In this document: piece by piece, positions 35,617-44,411 of the stretch
Position numbering within the stretch: position 1 is the stretch's first letter
Layout: each line of letters opens with the position of its first letter
NCBI GenBank assembly: GCA_016182845.1
Contig: JACPFT010000001.1
Location: 405,307 to 469,306 of the forward strand
Direction of reading: 5' to 3'
Source of the DNA: Gammaproteobacteria bacterium
Lineage (GTDB): Bacteria > Pseudomonadota > Gammaproteobacteria > Enterobacterales > Permianibacteraceae
DNA length: 64,000 nt
Notes under the pieces: generated by a model
Told to the model about the DNA's origin: nothing
Database searches by the model: none
Seen by the model: the letters and a program-made list of their open reading frames with translations, nothing else
Made by a program: the position numbers and the translations under genes

Positions 35617-35957
35617 CCGCCCCGCGGCGGCTTGCCGCAGCATGAAGGCTCGTGCTGCGCGTGATCGTGGACGTTGCGGTCGCTGAACTCGCACCAGGCC
35701 GTGTGCAGCCGGGATTGCCAGTCGGCGGGCAGACGGACCTGGGCGTCGGCGAGGGCCTGCTCGATGCCCTCGAAGGTGAGGCGGCTGGCGTCGTAACGCA
35801 GGAACAGCACGGCGCCGTCACCGGTCAAATCGGCGAGCTCCATGCCGGGCAGGCCGGACAGCTCGGCCAACACGCGGTTCCGCTGCGCCGCCGGCACGGC
35901 CTCGACGCGCAGGTGGCGCTCGGTGAGCTCGGCGGGGGTGGTTTTCATCGGGGCCAT
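35613..35957 (-). CDS. Small protein with HMA-like fold and C-terminal Cys pair
   Basis: The protein has 114 residues from ATG 35957 (GAGGAG 7 bases upstream). Residues 15-75 have a beta-alpha-beta plan like a heavy-metal-associated domain without the CxxC (LRVEAVPAAQRNRVLAELSGLPGMELADLTGDGAVLFLRYD). The tail has HDHAQHEPSCCGK, a clear metal-type site. It overlaps acetate kinase by 4 bases and so is translated with it. Its role with the phosphoketolase pathway is unknown. Confidence 0.7.
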   Translation of the reverse strand: MAPMKTTPAELTERHLRVEAVPAAQRNRVLAELSGLPGMELADLTGDGAVLFLRYDASRLTFEGIEQALADAQVRLPADWQSRLHTAWCEFSDRNVHDHAQHEPSCCGKPPRGG

Positions 35958-35994
35958 GGTGCATCTCCTCGCTTCCAGGGGTTTGGGAATTGGG

Positions 35995-37110
35995 TCAGCG
36001 GTAGCGGCGCCGGAACGCCGCCAGGGCGCCGGCGTACAGGCCCACGGCGAGCGCCGCCAGGGCCAGGGTCTCGGGCCAGAGTTCGCGCCAGCCGGCGCCT
36101 TTGAGGAACACGCCCAGGAGGATGTCCATGTAGTAGCGCAGGGGACTCAGCAGGGAGAGCGTCTGCAAAAACGGCGGCATGGACTCGATGGGGGTGACCG
36201 TGCCCGACAGGAACAGGATGGGGAACAGGCCGAAGAAGGACAGCAAGAGCGCCTGTTGCAGGGTCTGGACATAGACGCCGATGAACACGCCCAGGGCGAT
36301 GGCGCTGAGCAGGAACACCGCGCTCTCGAGCAGGAAGAAGCCGAAGCTGCCGCGCATCGGTACGTCGAACAGCCAGGCCATGAGCAGCACGCCCGGAAAG
36401 ATGGCGAGCAGGCAGGTGCACAGGGGCGGCAGGGTCTTGGCCAGGAACAGCTGCCAGGCGCGGATCGGCGTCACCAGGAGCTGCTCAATGGTGCCCTGCT
36501 CCTTCTCGCGCACCAGCGAGGCCGCCGGCAGCGCCGTGCCCACCATCATGCCGGCGAGCGCGATCATGGACAGGGCCATGAACATGTTGCTGGACAGCGG
36601 CGGGTTGTACCAGACGCGGGTGACCGGTTCGAGCCCGGCGGCGGGCCGCGGCGGTCCGCCGGCCAGCCCGCGCAGGTAGCGGGCGTTGATGCCGTGCACA
36701 TAGGCTTTGACGTTGGCGGCGACGTTGGAATTGCTGCCGTCGATCAGGGCCTGGTAACGCGCCGGCTCGCCACGCACCAGCGCGCGCTGGAAGCCCGGCG
36801 GCACGATGAGGACGAGGCCGGCGTCGCCCCGGTCCAGCCAGGCCTCGGCGTCCGCATCCCGCGCCAGGGCGGCGACGAAATCGAAGGCCTCGGTGGCGGT
36901 GTATGCGCGCAGGAGGGCGCGCGAGGCCGGCGTGCGATCATGATCGACGACGGCGAGCGGCGAGTGGCGCACGTCGAAGGTCAGCGCCAGCGGGCACATG
37001 ACGATTTCGACCGTGTACAGCCACAGCACCACAAACATCATGATCCGGTCGCGGAAGAACTGGGCGAACTCCTTGCGCAGCAATCCGGTCAGCACGCGCA
37101 CGCCCATCAC
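35995..37110 (-). CDS. ABC-2 type transporter permease (YhhJ-like)
   Basis: The protein has 371 residues with the ABC-2 plan: one N-terminal helix (MMFVVLWLYTVEIVMCPLALTF), an extracytoplasmic loop with LAVVDHDRTPASRALLRAY, and five C-terminal helices, with LVREKEQGTIEQLLVTPIRAWQLFLAK before the third. The sequence SSNMFMALSMIALAGMMVG is typical. It overlaps the next permease by 4 bases. Together they form a heterodimeric exporter channel with the twin-ATPase at 38198. Confidence 0.9.
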   Translation of the reverse strand: MMGVRVLTGLLRKEFAQFFRDRIMMFVVLWLYTVEIVMCPLALTFDVRHSPLAVVDHDRTPASRALLRAYTATEAFDFVAALARDADAEAWLDRGDAGLVLIVPPGFQRALVRGEPARYQALIDGSNSNVAANVKAYVHGINARYLRGLAGGPPRPAAGLEPVTRVWYNPPLSSNMFMALSMIALAGMMVGTALPAASLVREKEQGTIEQLLVTPIRAWQLFLAKTLPPLCTCLLAIFPGVLLMAWLFDVPMRGSFGFFLLESAVFLLSAIALGVFIGVYVQTLQQALLLSFFGLFPILFLSGTVTPIESMPPFLQTLSLLSPLRYYMDILLGVFLKGAGWRELWPETLALAALAVGLYAGALAAFRRRYR

Positions 37111-38201
37111 GCCACCCGCTTCTTGAGCAGCCAGGCCGCGAGCAGGAACACCGCCGCGGTATAGGCCGCGAGCCAGACCACGTTGAACCAGAGCACCTCG
37201 ACGCCGACCCCCTTGAGCACGACGCCGCGCGCGAAGTCGATGAAATAGCTGGTGGGGAAGGCGCGCGCGTACATCTGCATCATCAGGGGCATGCTGAACA
37301 CCGGGAACAAAAAGCCCGAGAACAGGAAGGACGGCATCAGGGCGATGGTCAGCGCGATGAGCATGGCCGCGACCTGGGTCTTCGCCAGGGCCGACACCAA
37401 GAGGCCGATGCCTACCGTGATCAGCACGTAGAGCCCGGCGACCGCGAACAGCTCGACCGGGTTGCCGGCGAAGGGCACGCGGAACCAGGCGTAGCCGAGG
37501 CCGACCACCATCAGCATTTCCCCGAAGGCGACGCCCGCATAAGGCAGGAGCTTGCCCAGCATGAACTCCCGGGGCGTGAGCGGCGAGGCGTAGATCTGCT
37601 GGATCGTGCCGCTCTCTTTCTCGCGCACGATGGCGAGGGCGGTGAGCATGGGCGGGAAGGCCATGAGGATCACGCCGAACAGGCCGGGCACGATGTAGTT
37701 AACGCTGCGCAGCGAAGGGTTGTACCAGATGCGCACGGCCGGCTCGACGGCCGCCGCGGGCGCCGACGCGAAGCCGCGCACGATGGCTTCGGCGTAGCCG
37801 GCGGCGAGCAGCGAGGTCGCGGCGTAGCTGCCGTCCACGAGCAATTGCACCGGCGCGGTCTCGCCGCGCGCCAGGCGCCGCTGCGTGCCGTGGGGGATGA
37901 CGAGGACCAGGGTGAGTTCGCCGCGCTGCAGGCTCTCGGTGATGGCGTGGGCCTGGGGAAAGTCGCGCACCCGCTCGAAGTAGTGGCTGGCGGTGAAGCG
38001 CATCGCCAGCGCCCGGCTGGCCGGCGTGCGATCCTGATCGAGCACGCCCAGGCGGATGTTCTCCACGTCCAGGGTGACCGCGTAGCCGAACAGGAACAAC
38101 ATCACCAGCGGCATCAGGAAACACAGCCAGACGGTGATGGGATCCCGCAGCAGCTCGCGCGTCTCCTTGGTGATCACGGCCCCGACCCGCGCCAGGTTCA
38201 T
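37107..38201 (-). CDS. ABC-2 type transporter permease
   Basis: The protein has 364 residues from ATG 38201, overlapping the ATPase stop as ATGA. The same ABC-2 plan: ITVWLCFLMPLVMLFLFGYAVTL, loop with LGVLDQDRTPASRALAMRF, then IVREKESGTIQQIYASPLTPREFMLGKLLPY and five helices. It is the partner of the permease at 35995, with which it shares DQDRTPASRAL-type sequence, so the two arose by duplication. Confidence 0.9.
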   Translation of the reverse strand: MNLARVGAVITKETRELLRDPITVWLCFLMPLVMLFLFGYAVTLDVENIRLGVLDQDRTPASRALAMRFTASHYFERVRDFPQAHAITESLQRGELTLVLVIPHGTQRRLARGETAPVQLLVDGSYAATSLLAAGYAEAIVRGFASAPAAAVEPAVRIWYNPSLRSVNYIVPGLFGVILMAFPPMLTALAIVREKESGTIQQIYASPLTPREFMLGKLLPYAGVAFGEMLMVVGLGYAWFRVPFAGNPVELFAVAGLYVLITVGIGLLVSALAKTQVAAMLIALTIALMPSFLFSGFLFPVFSMPLMMQMYARAFPTSYFIDFARGVVLKGVGVEVLWFNVVWLAAYTAAVFLLAAWLLKKRVA

Positions 38202-39910
38202 GCGGCGGCCTCCCCGGCTGCGGCCGCGCTGTCCTCGCGCGCGATACCAGCGATGAACACGTCTTCGACCGAGGCGTCCGGCGCGAGGCCGTAGCGGGCA
38301 CGCAGTTCGGCGAGCGCGCCCTGCGCGAACAATCGGCCGTTGTGCATCAGACAGATCCGGTGGCAGAACTCGGCTTCCGCCAGGTAGTGGGTGGTGACGA
38401 CGATGGCCATGCCGGCCGCGGCCAATTGCCGGATCACGGTCCAGAAGCGGTAGCGGGACGCCGGGTCGACGCCGGAGGTGGGCTCGTCCAGGAACAGGAC
38501 CTCGGGCCGGTGCAACAGGCTGCAAGCCAGGGCCAGGCGCTGGCGCGTGGCGCCGGACAGGCTGCGCACCCATTGCCCGTCGGGCTCGAGGCCGGTGACG
38601 GCGCAGGCCCAGGCGATGGCGGCGCGCGCGGCGGCGCGATCCAGGCCGAAGGCGCTGGCGAAGAACGTCAGGTTCTCGCCGGCCGTCAGATCGGGATACA
38701 GGGAGAAGTGCTGCGACATGTAGCCGATGCGGCCCTGCACGCGGCGCCGCCCGGCCGCGACGTCGGCGCCCGCGACCACGGCCGTGCCGGCGCTGGGCTT
38801 GTGCAGGCCGCACAGGCTGCGGATCAGGGTGGTCTTGCCGGCGCCGTTGGGACCCAGGAAGGCGACCACTTCGCCGGCGGCGATGCGCAGGCTCGCCCGG
38901 TCCACGGCGACGAACTCGCCGAAGCGTAAGCTGAGTTCGCTGACGACGATGGCCTCGCCGCCGGGATGCGCCGCCGCCGCAGCGGGCCAGGGCGCGGCCG
39001 GCGCCGGGAGCGGCGGGGTCCGGTCGACGAACACGTCTTCGAGATCCGGGGCCACGGCGACGGCGCCGGCCGGCAGCGCCGCGTGCCCACCCTCCGGCAG
39101 CACGGCGCGCACCCGGTCGGCGAGCTGCTTGCGGCTGCGCAGCGGCAGCGGCTCCGAAGCCGCCGTCCCGGCCGCCGTGGGCCACTCGTAGACACGGCCG
39201 GCACAGCTCGCCGCGAGCGCGGCCGGGCTGTCGAGCGCCACCGGTTGGCCCTCGTGCAGCAGCAGCACGGCGTCGGCGCGCTCGGCCTCGTCCATGTACG
39301 AGGTGGCGACGATGATGGCGGTATCCCGGGCACGGAACTCCGCCAGCATGCGCCACAGCTCGCGCCGCGACAGCGGATCGACGCCCAGGCCCGGCTCGTC
39401 CAGCAGGAGCAGCGGCGGTTCGTGGATCAGATTGCCGATCAGGGACAGCTTCTTGCGCATGCCGCCGGACAGGGCGCCGGCCCGGCGCCCGGTGACGTGC
39501 TCTAGGCCGGCCATGGCGAGCAGGCGTCGCGCGCGGGCCTCGCGCAAGGCCGCCGGCACGTTGCGGATCCCGGCGGCGAATTCGAGGTTCTCGGCGACGC
39601 TCAGGCGGTCGTACAGGGTGAAACCCTGGGACATGTAGCCGACGCGCGCCGCGACGGCTTCGGGCTCGCGACGCAGATCCCGGCCGAGGACACGGCCCTC
39701 GCCCTCGCTCGGCGGCAGGATCCCGGCCAGGATCTGCATCAGCGTGGTCTTGCCGGCGCCGTCCGGGCCGACCACGGCGAGGATCCGTCCCGGCGCGAGG
39801 GTGAGCGACACGCCGCCGAGCACCGCCCGCTCGCCGTGGCGCCGGCCGATCTCGCGCAGCTCGACCAGCGGCCCGTCCGCCCACCTGCCGTCCATGCCCG
39901 AACTGTCCAT
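38198..39910 (-). CDS. ABC transporter ATP-binding protein with two ATPase domains
   Basis: The protein has 570 residues. Domain 1 (15-240): Walker A VGPDGAGKTTL, signature LSGGMRKKLSLIG, Walker B LLLLDEPGLGVDP. Domain 2 (310-540): Walker A LGPNGAGKTTLIRSL, signature SLSGATRQRLALACSL, Walker B VLFLDEPTSGVDP and the switch His in VVTTHYLAEAE. The linker is about 60 residues and Pro/Ala-rich. It powers the two ABC-2 permeases. The order HlyD, twin ATPase, permease, permease equals the YbhG/YhiI-RbbA-YhhJ type exporters. The cargo is unknown. Confidence 0.92.
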   Translation of the reverse strand: MDSSGMDGRWADGPLVELREIGRRHGERAVLGGVSLTLAPGRILAVVGPDGAGKTTLMQILAGILPPSEGEGRVLGRDLRREPEAVAARVGYMSQGFTLYDRLSVAENLEFAAGIRNVPAALREARARRLLAMAGLEHVTGRRAGALSGGMRKKLSLIGNLIHEPPLLLLDEPGLGVDPLSRRELWRMLAEFRARDTAIIVATSYMDEAERADAVLLLHEGQPVALDSPAALAASCAGRVYEWPTAAGTAASEPLPLRSRKQLADRVRAVLPEGGHAALPAGAVAVAPDLEDVFVDRTPPLPAPAAPWPAAAAAHPGGEAIVVSELSLRFGEFVAVDRASLRIAAGEVVAFLGPNGAGKTTLIRSLCGLHKPSAGTAVVAGADVAAGRRRVQGRIGYMSQHFSLYPDLTAGENLTFFASAFGLDRAAARAAIAWACAVTGLEPDGQWVRSLSGATRQRLALACSLLHRPEVLFLDEPTSGVDPASRYRFWTVIRQLAAAGMAIVVTTHYLAEAEFCHRICLMHNGRLFAQGALAELRARYGLAPDASVEDVFIAGIAREDSAAAAGEAAA

Positions 39911-39913
39911 ACG

Positions 39914-40879
39914 CTACTCCGCCGGTACCGGCAGCCGGTCCGGCCACGCCGCGCCGCTCGTCCAGCGCAGCCAGGCGTCGGCGGGCATGCCCGGCTTGAG
40001 GCGCCCGTCCGGATTGGCCAGCGCCAGGGTCACGCCGTAGACCATGCGCGCGCGCTCCTCGGGCAGGTGGATGTCGCGCGGGGTGAATTGGGCCTGAGCG
40101 GCTATGCGCGCGACGCGGGCCGCGTGGTAGCGCTCGGGGAAGGCGTCGACGCGCACGCGCGCTTCCTGGCCGACGGCGATGCGGCCCAGATCGCGCGCGC
40201 TGACGAAGACCGTCAGTTCCAGGCGCGCCATGTCCACCAGGATCGCGACCGCCTGGCCCGGCTGCACGTATTCGCCCGCCTCCACCGCCTTGACCAGCAG
40301 GGTGCCGTCCTGGGGCGCACGCACGCTCACCTTGCCCAGCCGGTCGCGCGACTGCGCCACCTGGGCGTCGGCGGCGGCGCGCTTGGCCTTCAGGCTCTCG
40401 ACCGAGGCCGCGAGATGGCGCGCATGCCCCTCGGCCTCGCTGAGGGCGTTGCCGGCCAGTTCGAGCTGTTGCGGCGTGGCGAGGCCGCGTGCGCGCAAGT
40501 CCTTCAGGCGCGCCAGTTCGCGCGCCGCGTTGTCGCCGTGGTGGCGCCAGTTGGCCAGCTGCGGTTCCAGCGCCGCGAGCTCCTGGACCAGGGCCTCGCG
40601 CTCGGCCTCGCTGGCGCGCAGGGACTCGGCCGTGGCGAGCGCGTCCAGCGTGATCAGCTCATCGCCCCGGCGCACCGGCTGCCCCTCCACCATGCGGTTG
40701 TCCACGACCCGCCCCGGCAGCTCCGCCGCCACGCGGACCTCGGTGCCTTCGATGTGGCCGTTGCCGTAGACGAAACCCTCAGGCAGGGGCTCGGGCCGCA
40801 GGGCGAGGAAGCCCAGGTAGGAACCGGCCGCCACCGCCAGCAACGCGGCCAGGGCGATGAACCAGGATTTTGCCGTCAC
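39914..40879 (-). CDS. HlyD-family membrane fusion protein
   Basis: The protein has 321 residues; residues 4-24 form the membrane anchor (WFIALAALLAVAAGSYLGFLAL). The lipoyl halves are VRVAAELPGRVVDNRMVEGQPVRRGDELITL and VRAPQDGTLLVKAVEAGEYVQPGQAVAIL, split by a coiled-coil hairpin of about 100 residues. The barrel domain has VGQEARVRVDAFPERYHAARV. It links the ABC-2 exporter to an outer-membrane channel. The ATPase gene starts four bases after its stop. Confidence 0.9.
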   Translation of the reverse strand: MTAKSWFIALAALLAVAAGSYLGFLALRPEPLPEGFVYGNGHIEGTEVRVAAELPGRVVDNRMVEGQPVRRGDELITLDALATAESLRASEAEREALVQELAALEPQLANWRHHGDNAARELARLKDLRARGLATPQQLELAGNALSEAEGHARHLAASVESLKAKRAAADAQVAQSRDRLGKVSVRAPQDGTLLVKAVEAGEYVQPGQAVAILVDMARLELTVFVSARDLGRIAVGQEARVRVDAFPERYHAARVARIAAQAQFTPRDIHLPEERARMVYGVTLALANPDGRLKPGMPADAWLRWTSGAAWPDRLPVPAE

Positions 40880-40930
40880 GATCGTGTCTCCTGTCGCAAT
40901 GCGGGTTGCCCGCGCCGACCGGGCTCCGCC

Positions 40931-41281
40931 TCAGGCCGGCCGCTTCGGCTGCTTGTCGTCCGGGCCGTGCTCGTGCCGGGCCGTTTCCCCCGGACCTTGC
41001 TCGGCCTTGTCCCCGCCGCCGCAGCAACCGCCATGCCCGCCGTGGCCGCCATGCTCGTGCTCGCCGCGCTTGTCGTCGTCGCCATGACCGCCATGGCCAT
41101 GCCCGCCGTGCATGAACATATGCATCAGCGGGCAGGCGAGCAGCAGCAGGAAAGGCAGATAGGGCACGACGTGCGCCCGATGCTCGCTGAGGAGGAAATA
41201 GCCGGCGATGGCCAGGAAGCCGAGGAAGAACCAGTTGGCGCCGCCGGTGCTGCGGCGCGGAATATTGAGTTTGCGCATCAT
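40931..41281 (-). CDS. Small membrane protein with His/Cys-rich tail (DUF2933 type)
   Basis: The protein has 116 residues from ATG 41281 (ATG 41278 equally possible, AGGAAC upstream). Two membrane helices: NWFFLGFLAIAGYFLL and PYLPFLLLLACPLMHMFMHGGHG, the latter with the CPLMH.FMHGGHG of DUF2933. The tail is repetitive in His, Gly and Asp (GEHEHGGHGGHGGCCGGG) and ends polar. The tail is a strong candidate for copper binding next to the Cu(I) ATPase. Confidence 0.8.
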   Translation of the reverse strand: MMRKLNIPRRSTGGANWFFLGFLAIAGYFLLSEHRAHVVPYLPFLLLLACPLMHMFMHGGHGHGGHGDDDKRGEHEHGGHGGHGGCCGGGDKAEQGPGETARHEHGPDDKQPKRPA

Positions 41282-41298
41282 GGTTTGTTCCTGTGGGT

Positions 41299-41808
41299 TC
41301 AACGGGTTGGATGCTGGTAGCGAAATTGCGCCTCGACATCCTTGCCGGCGACATCGGCGCGGCGGATGCGCAGATGGACGACGTAAGGCGTGTCGGTTTC
41401 CAGGCGGAAGAAGTTGCCAAAACTCATGCTGTCATTGATGCGCATGGGCTTCAGCGCCGCCTCTTCCGGCGCTCCGCTCAGGGGGATGACGCGGGCGGTA
41501 ACGATGGCGTCGTGAATGCGTTGGCCTGTCTTTGCGTCGAACAGGGCGATCACCACATGATGTGCGTCAGACCGCAGGGCATTGCGACTGCTCATATGTG
41601 TACCCTGCGCGTTCAGCTCATGCCGCGACAGCAGTTCAGCCGGCAACACACCGTAATAGATCACGAGGCCATCCTGGCGCACGGACTGGCTCGGGACCTC
41701 GGCCCACGCCGGCACAACGCAGGCGAGAAGCACCAGCAAGACCACCCAGCGCAGCGAGTTGCCGAACAAGCGCGGTGACGCGCTAGAGCGAAGTGCATGC
41801 AACCTCAT
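41299..41808 (-). CDS. Exported protein of unknown function in the copper cluster
   Basis: The protein has 169 residues from ATG 41808. A signal peptide (RWVVLLVLLACVVPAWA) is followed by a beta-rich domain: VRQDGLVIYYGVLPAELLSRHEL, HHVVIALFDAKTGQRIHDAIVTARVIP, MSFGNFFRLETDTPYVVHLRIRR. This resembles bacterial proteins with a periplasmic immunoglobulin/FixH-like fold, often found beside P-type ATPases. A metal or iron carrier is possible. It overlaps the small gene at 41805 by 4 bases. Confidence 0.7.
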   Translation of the reverse strand: MRLHALRSSASPRLFGNSLRWVVLLVLLACVVPAWAEVPSQSVRQDGLVIYYGVLPAELLSRHELNAQGTHMSSRNALRSDAHHVVIALFDAKTGQRIHDAIVTARVIPLSGAPEEAALKPMRINDSMSFGNFFRLETDTPYVVHLRIRRADVAGKDVEAQFRYQHPTR

Positions 41809-42023
41809 GGCAGGTTCCTCCCCTGTAAGTGCCGGCGTGCTTCGGCGATGTCCGCGTCGAACCCGCGTCCCCCGCGCAGGATCTGCAGCGACACCAGTAC
41901 GGGACAGAGCAGGAAGAGACCGGCGACCAGGAGTGCCGAAGGCGTGGCGCCGAACAGGTAGAACACCGCGGCGATGCCGATCAGGCTCACCAGGATGCAA
42001 GTCCACAGAATCGAGGTTTTCAT
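41805..42023 (-). CDS. Small two-helix membrane protein
   Basis: The protein has 72 residues with two helices ([20 protein letters not shown] and [26 protein letters not shown]). It overlaps the P-type ATPase stop and the next gene by 4 bases on either side, so it is translated with both. It belongs to the group of tiny membrane proteins that follow copper ATPases; CP in the second helix may matter. Function unknown. Confidence 0.7.
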   Translation of the reverse strand: MKTSILWTCILVSLIGIAAVFYLFGATPSALLVAGLFLLCPVLVSLQILRGGRGFDADIAEARRHLQGRNLP

Positions 42024-44401
42024 GTTGACACCTCCTCGCCCACGGCGATGCGGGCGCGCTTGAGCAGGGCGGAGTTGACGATCACGGACAGGGAGCTCAA
42101 GGCCATGGCCGCGGCGGCGATGATGGGATTGAGCAGGCCGAGGGCCGCGACCGGGATGCCGATGCTGTTGTAGATGAAGGCCCAGAACAGGTTCTGCTTG
42201 ATCTTGCGCATGGTGGCGCGCGAGAGCTGGATCGCCGCGACCACGTCGCGCACGTCGTTCTTGATCAGGATGATGCCGCCGGTCTCCTTGGCCACGTCCG
42301 AGCCAGAGCCGATGGCGATGCCGATATCGGCGGTGGCCAGGGCCGGCGCGTCGTTGACGCCGTCGCCGACCATGGCCACGACCTGGCCTTCCTGCTGTAA
42401 CTTCCGGATCACCGACACCTTGTCCTCGGGCAGGACCTCGGCGATGACCTGGGCTATGCCGACTTGGCGCGCGATGGCCTCGGCCGTGCGCCGGTTGTCG
42501 CCGGACAGGAGCACGACCGCGATGTCGCGCGCCTTGAGGGCGGTGATGGCCTCGCCGGCCTCGGGTTTCAGGGTGTCAGCCACCGCGATGACGCCCACAA
42601 ACTCCGTGCCCTGCCCCACCAGCATGGCGGTCTTGCCCTCGGCCTCCAGGCGCACGAGTTCGGCCTCGGCCTGGCCGATGGCTATGCTCTGCTGGCGGAA
42701 CAGCCGGCGGTTGCCTAGCCAGACCGTGCTGCCGTCCAGTTCGCCACGAATGCCGTGCCCGGCGATGCCCTGGATTTTGGCGGCGGCCGAGACCGCGAGT
42801 CCCCTGTGTTCGGCGGCGCGCACGATGGCCTCGCCCAGCGGATGCTCGGAGCCGATTTCCACCGCAACCGCGAGGCTCAACACGGCGGCCTCGCCCCGGC
42901 CCCCGAAGGCCAGGATGTCGGTGACGTTGGGCTCGCCGCGGGTGATGGTGCCGGTCTTGTCGAAGACCACGGTCGTGAGCTTCTCGGCCCGCTCCAGGAC
43001 CTCGCCGCCGCGGATCAGAATGCCCTGGTCGGCGCCCTTGCCCACACCCACCATGAGCGCGGCCGGCGTCGCCACGCCCAGGGCGCAGGGGCAGGAGATG
43101 ATCAGCACGGCGATGAAGGCCAATAATCCCTGCGGGAAGTTGCCGAAGGCCCACCAGCCCCCGAAGGCCAGTACCGCGACCAGCACCACCGCCGGCACGA
43201 AATACCCCGTGACCTTGTCGGCCAGGCGCTGGATCTGGGCCGTGCTGCCCTGGGCCTCCTCCACCATCTTGATGATCTGGGCCAGCGCGGTTTCGGCGCC
43301 GATTTTCGTGGCCTGGAAACGGAACATCCCGGAACGGTTGAGCGTGCCGCCGATGACGGCCGCGCCCGGCTTCTTCTCGACCGGCATGGACTCGCCGGTA
43401 AGCATGGACTCGTCGACGCTGGATTCGCCGTCCAGCACCTTGCCGTCCGTCGCAATCTTCTCGCCGGGCCGCACGATCACGGTCTCGCCGACCATGATGC
43501 TCTCCGCCGGGATTTCCTCTTCCCTGCCCTCGCGCAGTACGTGGGCCGTGGCCGGTTTCAGATCCAAGAGCCGTCGCACCGCCGCCGAGGATTTCTTCTT
43601 GATGATTTCCTCCATGTACTTGCCGAGCAGCACGAAGGCGATGATGACCGCGGACACCTCGAAATAGACGTCCCGCTCCTCGACCTTGACCGGCAGGACC
43701 TCGGGGAAGAACAGTACGGCGACGCTGTAGAAATAAGCGACCGTGGTGCCGAGCGCGATCAAGAAGTCCATGTTGATGCTGCGCGTGCGCACCGCGTTCC
43801 AGGCGCCCTTGTAGAAGCTCCAGCCGCCGATGAACTGCACCGGCGTCACCAAGAGGAACAGCCACACGCCCCAGGTGAAGAACGGCAGGGCGTCGATCGG
43901 CACCCAGGTCAGGATGGTGGCGCCGGTGGCGAGCCCCAGGAAGGCGCCGGCGCGCAGGATGGCGAGGGCGAGCACGCCGGTGAGCGCGATGGTGACGCGC
44001 GTCTTCATGCGCTTGAGCTCGGCCTCGGGCGACTCAAAGGTCTTGAGGCAGTTCTCGCTGCAGAAGTAGTACGTGCGCCCCCCGCGCTCGGTCTTGAGGG
44101 CGGTCGCCTTGTCCACCAGCATGCCGCAGATGGGGTCCTTGGCGCGCTCGCCGGTGCCTGGCTTGGCCGCGGCCATGGGGGTCATCGGCGCCGGCGCGGC
44201 CGTGCGCCCTGCCCAGGGTGCCGGCGCGTGATGACAGGCCTCGCCGGCCGCGCCGCCCAGATAACCCGCCGGCGCGCCCATGAACTTGTCGCGGCAGCGT
44301 GTGGAGCAGAACCAGTAGCGGCGGCCCTGGTATTCCCCGCTGGCGGTATCCGCCGCCGGCGTGACCGTCATGCCGCAGACGGGATCGATGGCTGTACTCA
44401 T
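42020..44401 (-). CDS. copA: Cu(I)-exporting P1B-type ATPase with two N-terminal YHS domains
   Basis: The pump has 793 residues from ATG 44401. Instead of CxxC metal-binding domains it starts with two YHS domains (DPVCGM ... [12 protein letters not shown] at 6-40 and DPICGM ... [12 protein letters not shown] at 85-130). P-type core: [12 protein letters not shown] in [26 protein letters not shown] and [12 protein letters not shown]. The last helices read [12 protein letters not shown] and [17 protein letters not shown], the YN and MxxSS signature of P1B-1 (Cu+/Ag+) pumps. It exports Cu(I) to the periplasm. Proteins of this kind often take copper from CopZ-like donors; none is nearby. Confidence 0.92.
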   Translation of the reverse strand: MSTAIDPVCGMTVTPAADTASGEYQGRRYWFCSTRCRDKFMGAPAGYLGGAAGEACHHAPAPWAGRTAAPAPMTPMAAAKPGTGERAKDPICGMLVDKATALKTERGGRTYYFCSENCLKTFESPEAELKRMKTRVTIALTGVLALAILRAGAFLGLATGATILTWVPIDALPFFTWGVWLFLLVTPVQFIGGWSFYKGAWNAVRTRSINMDFLIALGTTVAYFYSVAVLFFPEVLPVKVEERDVYFEVSAVIIAFVLLGKYMEEIIKKKSSAAVRRLLDLKPATAHVLREGREEEIPAESIMVGETVIVRPGEKIATDGKVLDGESSVDESMLTGESMPVEKKPGAAVIGGTLNRSGMFRFQATKIGAETALAQIIKMVEEAQGSTAQIQRLADKVTGYFVPAVVLVAVLAFGGWWAFGNFPQGLLAFIAVLIISCPCALGVATPAALMVGVGKGADQGILIRGGEVLERAEKLTTVVFDKTGTITRGEPNVTDILAFGGRGEAAVLSLAVAVEIGSEHPLGEAIVRAAEHRGLAVSAAAKIQGIAGHGIRGELDGSTVWLGNRRLFRQQSIAIGQAEAELVRLEAEGKTAMLVGQGTEFVGVIAVADTLKPEAGEAITALKARDIAVVLLSGDNRRTAEAIARQVGIAQVIAEVLPEDKVSVIRKLQQEGQVVAMVGDGVNDAPALATADIGIAIGSGSDVAKETGGIILIKNDVRDVVAAIQLSRATMRKIKQNLFWAFIYNSIGIPVAALGLLNPIIAAAAMALSSLSVIVNSALLKRARIAVGEEVST

Positions 44402-44411
44402 GCTGTCCTCC

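Noticed and set aside
37107..39947. A 946-codon minus-strand frame that would fuse a protein to the ABC-2 permease
   Set aside because: Only the last 364 codons (from ATG 38201) are protein-like; the first part is an out-of-frame reading of the twin ATPase gene.
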